NCBI GenBank assembly: GCA_947561715.1
Contig: OX387197.1
Location: 6,693,001-6,757,000 of the forward strand
Reading direction: 5' to 3'
Length of the DNA: 64,000 bases
From: Ascidia mentula
Lineage: Eukaryota > Chordata > Ascidiacea > Phlebobranchia > Ascidiidae
Positions 1 to 14,500 of this stretch are shown here, piece after piece (within the stretch, counting starts at the first letter, position 1; each line of letters opens with the position of its first letter). A program made the translations under genes and the position numbers. The notes under the pieces were generated by a model. That model saw nothing but the letters and a program-made list of their open reading frames with translations. It did no database searches and was not told where the DNA came from.

Positions 1-3000
1 GTCGTAAATAGTGACTTCAATGCGACTCGAGACGCCTTTACTGCCCTTCGGTGCCTTCTGACATCCCGGGTAATGTTTGATGAGCGTTGGGCGCGTGGCC
101 ATTGCCGACTGCAGCTGCGATTTCCCTGAAATGAGCTCGCCTGTTTTGTGTAACAAGTGCGCGTATAAGGTGTGCTGTTTGATTTTAGGCACGCGTGTTG
201 GCGATAATTGCTGTTGCGCTTGGTATGTTCTTTGTCCGTCTTACTGTTGGTATGCGTGTTGGAACAAATTGCCACACCTTTATTACGTTTATCTAATTTT
301 CCGAGCAATGGAAATCTCAAACGGGAAATACTCACCTGATGGTTAATGGAAAGTTTGTGTGACTTTTGAATACAATCCTGGAAGAACTAAAATAAACGAT
401 TGAAAAGTTCGTTTGTATAGATTTACAAAATCCAGCAGTGTCACGTTTGCTGCAGTCATCGCCACGTTCGTGATTCCGGAAATACCATTGCGTCGAAATA
501 ACAAAAGAGCGACAAACCGAGCTTTCATCGAATTCTTGTGTACTGTCAATGTTTGCACGAAAGGAAGATTTTGAAACCCGCGATTCATTCAATAAAACCT
601 TTATCTCCGTTGGTGTGTAGCTTCGAAGCGTAACCGTGTCGTGCTCGCGCGCGAACCGCGACTAATTTTCCAGCCCAGCAGTCGAGCATGATTTAAACGC
701 TCACATTTTTTTTATCCGACTTCAAATGCGCCGAGAGGGCGAAGATGTGAATCGTATATACCTTTCCCTTGGCACAAGAACTGAGCTTGGCCGTATATTT
801 GCCAGTGGATCAGGTGGGTGAGGTAGATGGACGAAATGGGACACCGCGATATGTGACATGTGACACCGTGATATTTGACATGCGCCACGCCGCGCCATTT
901 CTCACTCAACACGCATTGCTACCAGCACAGTCGCGGTGTATTCCGATTTATCCACTTTCGAATCATTTTTTTCATGATTTATTGCTGCCAAACCACACGG
1001 TGATATTTTACTCAACGCTGATAAACCATAGGGGATTAGTGGGAACGGTGATCCATTACTGAATTTTTTCTATTTTATCCCATTATTTGGTTTACAACGA
1101 CCCTGGCATTGCGCGAAAGTTGTGGTGCATTACGATATGCATGGTTAATTTTTGGAGTCTTGATTGGTGTGACAAGCGGGGACGAAGTATAAGTAAATAA
1201 AATGTACGTGTGGGTATTCTGAAATATAAAAAAGGCGACGTGGCGCATATGACTTGTAAGCGTTCGGGATGTAAAATCAATAACGGACTCAGGCGAATTT
1301 GAAACAGGCTTCAAGAGTTCTGACTGAAAATCAAGAAACAGTCGCAATTTTTGCCGTCCGTGTAGTGTTGCTGTGCTGCGACTGAAACATACTAATACAA
1401 AGAACGCCGGAGGACGAAGAAACCGCTTTCCCATAAGAAAATAAACTGATAACGTTACTTTTTGTGATGGATTCAATCGTATCATAGTATTTTACAAAAT
1501 ATTTTCAACTCAGCGACACGACACTGCTTGGCAAGTTTATTTTTACAGAGCGGTGGATATTTGACAAAACATTCGGAAGAAGGATTATTACGTCTGGATC
1601 TTTTCACGTGAAACAACAAACAGAAAACTTTCCGTAAGCTCCAAGTGACTGATCGACTGTTTTGCCGGATGCGCAAAGTCGTTCGTGGTTTTCGCGTTGC
1701 GCTGATCCGACTAACTCACCGCCGTCTATTTCGATGAACAATTGCGGAAAAACTTTGACCTCCACAATCCCATTTTGGTCTACCGTTTTTGTGGCTCAAA
1801 TCCGTGGCCCGCAGAGCGCCCGGGTGGTCCTCGCGGGCAGCGTGTGGGGCCCTGGCTGTTTGTGATTGGTGTCTCAGGGCCTTACACATGCGCGGCCTCC
1901 ATACCGGCTTGTGAATCTAATCTTATCGGCGCTAAAAATGCTTCTGCCGACGTGTTAGTAATCCTGTGTTGATTTTGTTATCCTTCTTGTGGCCTGTACG
2001 TTGATTGCTACCAGGTTTCCAGAGAAACTCGCTGCCATACTCCACCTTTTATGGAAACCTGGGAGGCACTGTTAATGGAAAGATTCCGGTTGCATCGTTA
2101 ACAGCGTCCGGTGCGGTTTTTCGAGATTGGTGTTTGGCAAAGTTGTATGTGCACTGAAAGTGTTGTAGTTTTCGCCATTTACGGTTGTTGTGCACGCAAA
2201 CAGCGAAATCAAAAACTTAGAAAGTCATCTCATGCAAAAGGTAGGTATTCCAAATAAGTTAAAAAACCCAAAGAAAATAATTTGAGAATGGACGAATGAG
2301 ATATTTGTTGTTTACAGTGAATAAACTACTCTTGTAATGGTGGCGTTGTCCACAACAGTCTCTGAAATGAAGCATTCTCAGCACATCACGATGATTTGAT
2401 AATGAACTTGTACCTCACATGAACTATGGGTTGAAAGGTCTTTTATGGTCTATCAGGTTGAAATAAATGCCGAAATTCTCTTGTATTTTTCTCTTGACTC
2501 GACTTGACTTTTCGAATTGTGCTGACAATGCTTTACACTAAAGTACAATGCAAGCATGTATTTCGTTGAAATAACAAGCGGACTTCATGTCCTCAGCAAA
2601 AAGTAAGAAAAAAGCAGAAATTCGTTACGCCCCACTTAACACAAAAAATGTTCAGAACAATGACGTCAATGTTTTCGGCGGAAATACTTCTTCTGTAGAA
2701 CAAGCTTTTATGCGCATGTTTTGTTCAGCGTTCTTCAACTCCCTTCCTATTAATGACGTCACTGGAGGTGCATCGGGGGTCGCGACAGCGCGCGCGAGTT
2801 CTTGTGGTCGCTTGTGGCATTTTGTGGCAACTTGTTTTTCGGCGTTAGTTCGACGAAATCTTGGATATTTTGTTGTTAATTTCCAACTAAAGCTTACTCA
2901 ATAACATGAGAATGTTGGAAAAGAACGGGTTTAAATTTGCATACATGTCCCAAGACAACCGTTTGATGCCAATCTAGCCAAATCAGAAATGCGATGGTTA

Positions 3001-6000
3001 GCATTAACATACCTTAAACGGTGCGAAGTGCAAGTGTTTTGAATCGCTATATGCTGGTATAGTGCAACAGTCAACTGACTGTTTTTAAAATGCTTTTCCG
3101 GTAAATTGCATGGGCTTTATTGATACAGTTGTGATTGATAATGTAGACCAGCAGATTCGCATTTTTGTAAGGTTTGCAAAACACTGTTATTTTAAGTTTC
3201 AGCAGAGGCAAGCCTATCACTCCAATAAGCAAGTAGAAACAACATTCGCTTAAACTTGAAGGCACTTTAATCCTTGTAATTAGTTTACTTTTAAACAAAA
3301 CATTCTCTCAGTTAACAATGCACAGCTCACCCTAATCCATCGAACAACAAGCACGACGAGGCCCCACAGCAACGGGCACAGTACTAATCCTTCATCCCTC
3401 ACGCTTTGGGCGTGACGTAATGGTGGATCCATTGACCCAGCGGCACGTTTGATGGAGTCTGGGGCATGCCAGAGGGCCAAAGAGGGGCATTGTATTTGCT
3501 TTTACCGCTAAGCTGCAAATTAACCGTGGCAACTTTACCTTTTGTCTCGCGGGCCCGAAGCATCGTAACACGCGCGCGCTTTTTTCAAAGATTTTCTTTG
3601 GCTTTGTGACGTCAAAATCGCTTCTATGTGATCTCACAGACGCACGTAAAGAGACGATTATCGGTTATTTGTAATCGCGTTTTCACAAACAACCGTATAA
3701 GTTTGCAAAGCGAACTTGTTTTTTGCAATGAAGGAATTTATAAAGCACAACATTACCCAAAAATATATTGCAAGAAGTGCTGCTTGTGCGTCTACGCAGA
3801 TACACATGCTCTCCGTGAATCGTGATATGACATGTATATATATACTCCAACTAGTTAAACACCAAGTTGAATCAACCGCGAATTAAACTGACTCCATTTC
3901 AAGAAACAAGTCCTTTTGTATCCTCAAATTTATCTAACCACTTTACAAGGTCGGTAAAGATTAGACACGGGAACAGAAAGGTTGCAGTTTTTTGGGGGGC
4001 AAATGACGTCCGATTCGCCCGTCCAGCTGCGTGGGCCGCAGTGGTGCTAAAAATATCGTTGAACCGTCAAACAGAGGTCGCAACCTGACACCTCGGCTAA
4101 CGCACTTGTCGCATCAGATGGCCGCTTAATCCCCGCCAGCACAAAGCGCCCGAATGATTTTGACGGTCGGCGGTCGGGGTCACATGCAATGGAACTAATC
4201 CGGACCTGCAGAGTCCGTCTGTTGTCGACGAGCAAGTATGACGTAATTAGGAGTCAAAGAGAACGGGTCTGTGTACAACAAGTTTGTCCGGTTGACAAAA
4301 GGCTTGTAACTACACGCGCGGCGCGGCTAGAACAACAGGTAGGGATGCCGTCGTTTTCAATGCAACCCACCACGTCTGGGGGGTGGACGATCTGATGCTG
4401 TGCCAACATTCAGAGCCGTTTGGAACGCCAAGTCATCCAACAGCTGCTTTGAGCCGAAAACTTACCCGTTTGAACCCCGGTACCTCGTGTGGTAAACGGT
4501 CTAATGGGGGAGAACGGAACTTTTGCTTTGCATGTGAAAATTTCTGCCTTCGAAAATATTTGGAAAGGTGCGCGGAATTTTGACTGAACCAAAAAGACAC
4601 TCCCTGGTGTTGACGTCACATCACGTGGTCCAAAAGATGTCATGCGCAAATCTCACGTAATAATGGTGTGTATTTCCATAAATTCGTTCACCTACTGTGT
4701 ACTGTCGTAATTGCACAATAAGGAGAAATTTTGATTGAATTTTGTACATTTCAATGTGATAAGTAAGGATACGAAATGCAACTAGATATTCAAGCCAGTT
4801 AAATGTAACCGCGCACCACTGTGTTAAGTTGGCCATTTCGTTTTATAAAATGAGAATGCAGCTGGTCACGAAAATCCTTAAATTCGTGTTACCACTGATT
4901 TATTGTGAATTAGATTTTCACAGATAACGTTGCAAATTTTGTCGGCTTTCGTGCAAAATATGAGGTCGTATGCTCATATCGGTACAAAAACCACACGTGT
5001 TGATCAGAAAAAAAACACTTTCTTTTTCTAAGCTAGAGTGGCATCCGCCCATGCGGGTGCGGGTGAGTTTATTGTGGAATTTCCATGAATGAAAACGACA
5101 TCAATCAGAATACAGAAAGGGAATAAATTATTTGCATTTTATGAATAAATACGTTCAGTACTTTCAGTTTCGCAAACTTCAGCAACACCAACGTATGACA
5201 TAGAAAGAACAACATAAGTGATAAAAAGAATTGGATTGATTTGAAACGGCAACGTCAGATACTACGGCAACCAGGCCAGCCAGCAGTTGTAAAACATAGC
5301 GTCCGGTTACATCCTGTGTGGTCCAAAATAAACACATCCTAGGAAGCAAGCTCGCCGGTTTATCGCCCATGCGTTGACAATCGCCTTAATCGCGATCGCA
5401 CACCAGAGGACGCTACGCGAACAATGCCGTCACATTGTTTCGTCACAGAAGTTCCGCTTGAGCGATTGCGGTCTCCGGCGCTTAAGTAAGGTCTATTTTT
5501 GGGTCAACGTGGCGCCGGATCCAACGGATTTTTTGCACTTTGGCGAGAAAGACATTTCTTTAACTTTTTATTAATAACAAAGAAAAACTCCCCTGCAAAT
5601 CAGATAAAAAATGGCCGGGTTTTATCCATTATTTGAAATACATATTTGACAATATAGCATAATAAAAAAAATAAACATTTTTGTGATAAAATATAACCAA
5701 CATTTTTTTTTTTTAAATATGTTAGTTGAATTCACCTTTATTAACTGGCGACACATCTCAAACAAGCTACAAAAAACAACATGGACCGAGCATGAACTGC
5801 ATTTAAAGAGGTTCACTCGCATGCAATAGACAACACAACTGTTCATGTCCGTTCATAGCTTTGGTTTCCAGGTCATTCCACGGGGTTTGTGCCGCCTGCC
5901 AATCAAATTATTTGCATGGGACACGTGACCAATGTCGCGTCATTTGCCGACAATTGGCCGTGATTTAGTAACCGTATATGTGTACATTGACCGCGAAATT

Positions 6001-7096
6001 GCCGTAATGCGGCCCTTTAAGCACACGCTATATACGAGCACTGAATAGAGCTGCTGATGCTACCGGCTTAGAGATACAGTGATGCTCTTTGTATCCCGGC
6101 TAAAAATAGAAGTAGGTAAAATCATGTTGTAATCTGTGCGGATCTGGCGGCTCGGGCACAGAGAGGGTCGACTACTGAAATTTGTGGTAAAATCTCAGAA
6201 AAAAGAGAAAATAATTGACAAAATTTTGATTTTTTTTTTTGCCCATTCACGTTGTTTGTAGTCCAAGATAAATTGTTTTTTTGCGTTAAACTATTTCCCT
6301 CATTTCATATGCTTGAATCCGTGTTTTTTAGTAACAGTGAGGCATATATTATGGTGGCTGTCATAACGCAATACATATCATCCTGGCCGAGCAGTGCGCA
6401 GAGGTCACCATGTCACTTTTCACTCCCGTCTGAAGTCCATTGAAACCATGCGATGACACACATTTAGTATCGTGCGAGGTATCTACAAATCTAATTCGTT
6501 CAACAACCTCCAGAACGCCGCGTGACAGCCTTACAACTTCCAATGACGTAGTCCCTTCTGCGGGAGTTGGGCACGCCCGTCTTTGGCCCAATTGACACAA
6601 GGAAGCATTAACGTGTTGCGGCAACCTGTGTAAAGCATTCGAGCACATCAAAGCACCGAAACCCTCAACTTGTCGTTGGCTTCAATTTACGCTTTGACGA
6701 CACATTTACGCCCCTTTATGGATCAGCATGAGTACACAGACGCCTTGTCTGGTGCTTGGTACCACGACTTCAATTGCTTTTTCGTTTCTCGGAAGAGAGT
6801 TGGTTTTTCTGCTCACAATGACCTTGGTGTATTACGGAAATGTATCCCCCCGAAGGCTTAGCTTGTTTAACTTAATGTTCTCCGTTTTACGAAATTAAAC
6901 TAATGTTTAAATGACAAATAACAGAATTTGGTGGTATAGAAACCGCTGTTTAAAAGTGAAATACGTACAAGACTTCTAAAAATGTTTAACAGATAGGCCT
7001 ATAATGTTTTTTTGACCGATTGACGATTGGAATCAGCAAACTGTTCGTTAACGAAGTCCATTCCATAAAAGATGCACTGCCATTTTCACTTACCAT
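1..7096. other. Non-coding stretch, left end of gene-poor region
   Basis: I see no coding exon here. The open frames are short, lack recognisable domains and overlap one another on both strands. Identified contents are a 22-bp tandem duplication near 840 and four full CRE palindromes (TGACGTCA) at 2661, 2754, 3607 and 4611. The remainder is A/T-rich DNA with small CpG-rich patches. It may be regulatory DNA of a gene beyond the left edge, but nothing in the sequence proves this. Confidence 0.5.
840..883. repeat. 22-bp tandem duplication, two copies
   Basis: Two adjacent 22-bp units starting GACACCG (840-861 and 862-883) match at 19 of 22 positions. A looser GGTGATATTT echo in inverse sense occurs near 1000. 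No function is apparent. Confidence 0.7.
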
Positions 7097-7186
7097 TTAT
7101 TATTTATTATCTGTGGGCACTTAAGGAGGGTTATTCGCACGCAATGCCAATGGTAAAGGAAACAGTAAATTATATCATGTGGTTTG
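7097..7186 (+). repeat. Dispersed repeat, copy 1 (forward)
   Basis: About 90 bp match, without indels, the reverse complement of 8490-8580. Across 28 aligned triplets about 13 bases differ (roughly 85 percent identity). Both copies happen to be open in the same frame and translate alike (YYLW, SH, ET.NYIM). However, differences fall equally on first and third codon positions, so the conservation looks like a repeat family rather than a protein. The family is not recognised. Confidence 0.65.
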
Positions 7187-8489
7187 TACAAGAACCGGGT
7201 TATTGTTTCTTTACGGTAAACACTAAAATTGCAAATACATGCGAAGCAATTGGACGAATGAGTCCCTCTTTAAACTCGTAAAGCAGGTCTACCGCTGACG
7301 GATTAGTCAGCAATTTATCGCCAAAAACGTGAGGAGGGTAAGATGGCCGCGCTAAACAATCCCAGGAGCCGAGTCTAAACAACCTACCAACCTCTTGCCA
7401 TCTTATCGTAATCGACACGATGTTGGTGTCATTAAACGGTAGAGTTCTGCGATATTTTTGGACATTGTATATCTCAGGATGAGGCGTTTGGCGGGCGAGG
7501 CTGGTAAACAGTTGCCGGTATTGAGAATGCGGCCTGAGCCGTGACATGTTTTGCCCATTTGCGAAAATTTGTTACTTTTCATTAGGGGTAGGAAGACCTT
7601 GAGCCACAGAAGTACTCAAACCATTTACGATGGGAAGTCGAATTTAAAAACACAATACCTGACCACTGAAAACACACCCAGTTCTCTAATGATTAAACGT
7701 AGGTTTCGTCAAGCAATTCATATATTTTGATGGATAATCCATTGCCTTACGTCCTGTCCATGTGTATTTTGGAAAACGGGTTATGCGAATATGGGAAAAA
7801 TTCTTTTCGGAATCGTTCTTGTTTCTATGCCGACTTTTACACTTTTTTAATATCCTGGGTTTGCTTTCGTACTGGCAAAAGGAGAGTGATTTATTGGAAT
7901 TGTGAATGTGTGCGTTCAGATCTTTGACATCCGCTGTCCAAGTTTTTTTAACAACTATCAGCATTGTATGACGCGAGCCGAACGTATATTGTATAACGAC
8001 TATCCCTCGCCACACACGAGCTTAAATGCATTTTATTCCACACCCGGGTTTACTTTATGACCACAGAATAGATGCGATATTGTCCACGGAAGGCTTGGAA
8101 ATGATTTTTCCGAGAAAACCAAATTGAAAGAATCCGCGAACCGATATCTGACAAGTTTGTTGGGCCAGCGTTGAATGATTAAGTGCTGAAATGTTTGATC
8201 CCCTTTTCATGAAGGGATTAGTGGGTCTTGTTAGAGGGCTTTGGGGTCGCGTGCAAACTATATGTTGACATCTCGTGTTTAACTTTTTACAACTCATTGT
8301 ACGGAAAAGAAATGTTACTTTATGGTGGGGAGCAACCGCCGTCTACGTGACTGATTTCAATGCTGCTGCTAAAATGCTTCTCTGCGCTGATCAAATCTCT
8401 TGACTCTCCATGTGCAGTAAACATATCTTAGCATCGCTTCAATTACGGTTTGAAGGAGACTGGAATTTAATATTGCTTTAACGCGAAAA
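7187..8489. other. Spacer between two inverted repeat copies
   Basis: About 1.3 kb between the two oppositely oriented repeat copies. I see no transposase-like reading frame, terminal inverted repeat or target duplication that would make the interval a single mobile element. Confidence 0.4.
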
Positions 8490-8580
8490 ACTAATCGCAT
8501 GATATAATTTTCAGTTTCCCTTACGATTGGTATAGTGTGCGAAAAACCCTTCTCAAGTGGCCACAGGTAATAAATAAAAA
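8490..8580 (-). repeat. Dispersed repeat, copy 2 (reverse)
   Basis: Reverse-complement partner of 7097-7186. The best-kept stretch reads, on the minus strand, from TTATTTATTACCTGTGG to ATTATATCATGC. Similarity stops abruptly on both sides, which suggests an inserted element or fragment rather than a local duplication. Confidence 0.65.
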
Positions 8581-11500
8581 AACCCAAGTAACTCAATTTT
8601 GTACGACCGAAGGTTGTAATTTCATGTTGTTATATTTTACTTCCTTTCAATATCGTTGGTCGTAACACACCGAGTTAGGTCAGAAGGCAGATATGAACAG
8701 CTCTATCCATGGAAATTTGTTCACAATGGGAAGTTAAGTTTAGCGGATATGAACTTAAACTATGTGGATGTTGCAACGCTCGAACGTCACACTTTTAAGC
8801 TTAACCCGAAGTAAACGATTGACAATACGAAACGATGTGCTGTGTTTCCAACACAAAATATGGTTCTAACTCCAGCCCAGCAAAGGAAAGGAGGATGAAG
8901 TTATTTTGATCACGGATTACAGGCACAGAAACGTAATGAGCTGCCCGAAAGCCAGAGTGGTTTGCGTGACGCATTTTCACTACAAATTTAGCTGGCGAAA
9001 TTGCTTTCAGCGCGTTTTATTGGTTTTGCTGCGCGTGGCAATTCCCTCATAAAGTCATTTCTGATGATAATGTTTTCCAACTGGTAATGGGAGGAAAGCT
9101 TTCTTTTTCTTTTCCGACTATCGTTGTTTATTCAAGCCGCAGTTTGTATTGAGATTTTCGCTGGATGTTTTGGAAGAATTGTTGCAGCTTGCTGCCGTCA
9201 ATCACTCGAGCAAATGAATTGTAACTTTACAGTAGCTATGAAAATTTGCGCAAAACACTTTTCGCAAATGATTTTAAGTCGACGTTTTTTGAAACGATTA
9301 TTTCCGTTGACGGGGAAAATGCAATTGTAAAGTTGAAACGTTTCATTACTTCAAACCTTAGCCCTCCAGCATTATACGATGGCGTAGTGGCAAATGTATG
9401 AACATAAATCCACTGTTAATGACTTTTAACGCCGCTCAACAAATCGTGCTTAAAATCACGTGGATTACACTGGAACAACGGTATTAGATGTGGACAATAG
9501 GGATCTACATAGTTCCAACGGTCATAGCCTGACCGTGAGGTCGATGACACTGCCGTCTATTCTACTCAAATATTAAGATTTCTATCATTGTTTTCGACTA
9601 TCACTGTTTGACAAACCGATGTACACAAAAGTCGGGTCTTCGTACCTCAGTGCGAATTTTCCTTTCATTTTCCTGTTTTGCTTTTAATTTGATGGCGCCC
9701 GGAGTTGAAACCGTGCGGCGTCGCAGTGCTGTCCATTCCATTGTCCACACTGGTCTTCAAGACGGTTGCTATTTGTCCAAGGAATAACCAGGCAGCTTTG
9801 TTTGCGGTCATTGCATTCGCGAACCTGAATAATCCAACAGGAGATAACGAGCTGTTTGAAGGGAGGCAAACATTTCCAAGCAAGCAAACAAATAGAACGT
9901 GTCTCTCCCGCCTTTCTGTCGATACCTTTGTCATAATATTTACTCGGTGCGAGCAGAGTTTAAGATATTTGTGAAATCGCCCAATGATATGTGAATAATT
10001 TCTGTGCTGAATGTGCAACACTTGCCTTTTAGTGGTGGTTACTGTGAAATTAGTATCTAACATTTCAAAACGTTCTTTATCAAACCCGGTCGTTTGAGAA
10101 AAACCACAAAGTGTGCATCGGCATCCACACTCCCCTAAACAGCCTGACATCAAATAAAGTAATGTCGAGTTAGGTGTAGAAAGTATTGTCCAGTATTACC
10201 ATAAAATCGAAACAAATTCTACACCAAGCAGCTCTGAATACGGCAAACTGTCGATCGCAAAATTGCGCGGATACTTCCAAGGATAAAGCAAAACAAAAGG
10301 TTTTTTGTTTCAGAGCAAGGCGGCATTCCCGAAGATTCCTTCCCATTTTAAAGTGGTTTTCCTACACTTTCTCGGCGACATGGGTTGAGAGGATGTTTAT
10401 CTGGTCTTTGAAGTGCCCACTCGAACGCGAGTAGACGAGGCTCAGACGCGCGGCGAGTTGTGTGCACAACCGATGAAGGGACATCGTTATCGGCCTAATG
10501 CAAACAAGGCCTAATATTTTCCAATTCTTTTTACCTCGCGCCTCGTGACCTCAACGAACCGAAGAAGGGAATTCCAATCAACGCCCTTTTTCTTTTTTCT
10601 CTCGTTTTTGCCCTTTTTCCTCGCTTCCGTTTTCTTTCTCTTTTTTCCATCGTGCTTCGGTGCAAATATTAATGTGTACCGAGAACATTTGCACAGCCCG
10701 CTCCCCCCAAACGCAATGACGTCATGCGGACGCGGTGCCCTTTGACGCAAGGGCAATTACACGCTCGCGTTGCCCTTGGAAACGCTTACGATCGCCTATC
10801 ATTGCTGTTTGTACAGCAATGACTTTGGCGCGACATCTTTCATTTGCGGACTTCCCGCTCTTCCGTATGGTATTAAGATGTTTGTCGTCGGAAGTTGCTG
10901 CAAACGGTAGCGCGTTTATTTCTCATCACCGAACTACGCGATCTACTGACGTAAACTCAATAAATTTATGAGAAAAAAAATCTGTTTTTGTTGTCGTGCC
11001 TCGACTGGTCACAGCAAAATTGACAATGGCAGCTTTTGTTTCAGGGATCTGCTTGAACCAAGAGAAAGAAACTCGTTTGGTTACATTGTGATGCTTACTG
11101 ATGTCATTGGGTTGTAACAACAAAATATCTGCTTAAATTTCACACTAAACATAAAATAGGGCTGTATGCAAAAACACTTCACAGCAATCACAGCAGTTTT
11201 TTACTGATTTTCCGTCCTTTTTAGGATATAGGTATGAATGTTGATATAATATTAGCAACACATTAAGGATTATGGAATAGTTGCATTTAAAAATGCGGTT
11301 AAGTTAATACATAAATTAATTCCTTTTTATCTATTACTAACATTTATGGGAGTGGATTAAATAACCTTGTTTTTGTTGGTGTCGAACCATTCTATTTCTT
11401 ATGTTTATTGTTCAACCGAGCAGTTGCTTTTTTGCTCAAATTAAAAATGATTTCAGTTGATCTGATTTTTCCCCAAGGTCATGTAAATGGTTTGATTTAT

Positions 11501-14500
11501 TGAAAAGGACATTCAATAAAACTTCAAATAAAGAAGGGTGTTCAAGGGTCCAAAGTGTCTAATCCGCCACTTGAGGACAAACCACGTGGCAATCACACGG
11601 TTCCGTTGGCTCAAGGATCTTTACTTGACTGAAGACCGGTTTGCTATTTGCCATCCATTATACGCAGTGGGCGGGGGCCGCATTTAAGCTGTTTGTCGAT
11701 CGTGATGCTGGAAGCTCATAAACTCTCGACGATCTCTCGTTAAGACTCCACGTAAGTGAACGCTGGTTGCCCTTTTATTCGAGAATATTCCCTTCCAGCT
11801 TTCCTTGCGACGAAAGGCGTGCGTCTCGCATTTATTGTACGAATTTCTGTATAGTTAATAAGCCTTTCTCAAGAAAAATATTCTGAAAAGAATCTTGTGA
11901 ATATTGTACAAACTGTCGTGTGTCGTTGTGGCCGAAAGTAAGTCAAACATTCAAAAAAATATCCTTAGCGTGGAAAATAAGATTTTAGGACTTATACGAA
12001 AATACCGTTGTCACATCAGGAATTAAAGAAAAACTTTGATAAGCTTTATTTTTATCTTTCACCTTTTGCAAACTGTCTCCGGATCCACAAACATTCATTG
12101 ATCAACAAACACCCGATTACGAACTTAACATTTGCTTGCCATTTCAATTCACCTTTGCTCCGCCCATAATGATGGCAACTAAGCACACACACTTCCACCA
12201 TTAACGGCTTTTCCCTGGAGAAGTCGCACTACTTTGGGATGCTTCGACAACTAAAATAAGGCTGGATTTATGGATTTATTTTAAGGAAAGGTCATCCATT
12301 CATTGGACGAAGATGCTAAAACGGAGTTTAATGGAAAGGCAGCAAAAGGTAGAATCTTCTAAACTTTTACATTATGTTATGAGTAAATGTTTTTTTACTA
12401 TAGGAAAAGAGTGCTTTTAGATTTGTTATGATGTTAGAGCAACTGCGTGTTGAAAAGTGTGTCATCAGTTTTGTGAGTAATGCAAAGAAAAGTTGATCAA
12501 AACCAGCGATCGTTGCTAATATGGCGCGCTGTTCTGTTGCTGTACATCAAATCACTGGAAATGTGCGGTTTATGACAGTTCAAGCTTTACCTCTGGTGCA
12601 TTAACATTCAAACATTTTAATTAGGCTGGGGATATACTTTTCGATCGATGATGAATTGCGCAATTTTTTTCCAACTTGCACCATGTTTGCCAAAGGCGAA
12701 TTTAGGTCTACTCGTTCAATTGCTCCTACACTTTTTTGTATACTAGCTCCCTCCGGGGGGGGTAGAGACGTAATACACGTGGACAAAGGAAAATCGGTAT
12801 CTTATCTTAGGGACTGTGGGAACTACTAATAGAAACGTGCCGATATTTCGGTTCTATGTGAATGACGACGTCGAAAGACATATTAATCACGTGTACATGC
12901 AACCGCAATGTAAATTAAACCTGTCACAACCCTGGTCAAATATGCGCTCCTGGTGTGGTTGCAAATATGATATATTGAACTTCCGTGTGGTTGAAGATAT
13001 TGGTATTAAGGGATTTTTCCAGGGAGGTCGTTCAGAAGAATCATGACATGTATAGTTTTTTAAAGGCTAAAGGCATTAAAGGCTGAAGGTTTGGTTACGA
13101 GAACAAAAGATGACGCGAGTAATATATCGTGTCGCTCATCTCTGAAGCAGTGGTCCCAAAAATGTTTTTGCTGGAAAAACAACGCTGCAGCCATGCCGAG
13201 ATGCAATCGTAATAACTTCCTCCACAATGTCTCTGGAACAGCGATAGCAACCGACGACACAGGTGTTTCTAAAGTGCAAAGCGGAAGGAAGAAATACAAG
13301 ATCCACAAAGCTTTTCGAAGCTCCCTCGTTCGCCACAACAACTTTAACAGGTGCCTTTGCATTTGTGGTGGCACAATTTTCACGCCTTTACAAGGGTGCG
13401 GTGCGCCTTAATAGACCCTCTTATCGTGCTCTGGAATCACCCCGTGCTTTCAAGCACACGTGGCAAGGACAAGACTGACACTTTCAGTCGACACCATAGC
13501 CCCTTATCTTACTGCTCAAAGCACTGTCGACTGTTTGAAAACAGGACAGTGTTTGAATCATACGGCGTGCTTCACATACCCTGTCATATGTTTTTGCAGG
13601 AGAGCTCTGGGTGACATGACTTTGTCAATGTCGATGCGGTTGAAGAGATATATCTTAATATATGAGTCTGTGTATTTACGGTTGTCAAAGAAATGGCTTT
13701 CGGCATCATCACAGCCTGAAGGCGAAAACGTTTGTTTAATTAGCATAAACTTATCCGACCTTGTGTTATCAACCACGCTCGCGCAATGTAAAAAACCTAC
13801 ATAACTAACAGATATTACGCACTGGACGTCCACGACGTTTAACTTTCGCCTACTCTCAAACAACACTTTGTATTCATTGCGATCTTTTTCTTTTGCATTT
13901 TCTACATATTTCCGGATCAGTCATATACCTGTTATGTACCGACTGCCTATGTCAGAGTCCATCTTAACCATACGTTTTTATTGTGGATCCACAGTATTCC
14001 AGTTTACGACACTTTGCTATGACCATGAGATATCAAATTCTGTTTGAATTTTCTTATTTAATGAATATAAGATGCAGGAAAAAATGACCAGTGTTAAAAA
14101 AACGCAAAAAATGTAAAGCCTCAGCTAAAATATAATTCTTAACGACAGCCAATATAAAAACACACAAGAATGCGTCAGAATACCAACGAACAATTGGTGT
14201 ATTTACGAAACATGACCAGAAAACGATAATTTCCAGGATTTGACTTGTCACCGCATTGATATATACTGGCGTGCGCTGCACTGGCGATTGCTCGCCCATG
14301 CTTGTGTATCGCAAAACAAACAACGGTCACCTCTGCCAGGCCGTGGTGATTTTTTTCAAGCCAAGAGCGACGGTTTAATGGCGTCATAGTCCGGAGATAG
14401 GCGCTTAGCGTGACGCGGCTGTCGAACAGATTCGCTTTTTTTTTCCTCAAATTTTCATCCGAAAAAAGGAGCGCGCCGCAAAAAAAAGGATCTTTGTTGC

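Noticed and set aside
813..832. let-7-like seed (TGAGGTAG)
   Set aside because: The bases after the seed do not match let-7 and no hairpin partner was found.
9665..10153. 162-codon minus-strand open frame
   Set aside because: No recognisable domain, low-complexity composition, and a plus-strand frame of similar quality overlaps it.
12468..12474. TCATCAG that could be a hammerhead core complement
   Set aside because: No GAAA box or stem II partner at the required distance.
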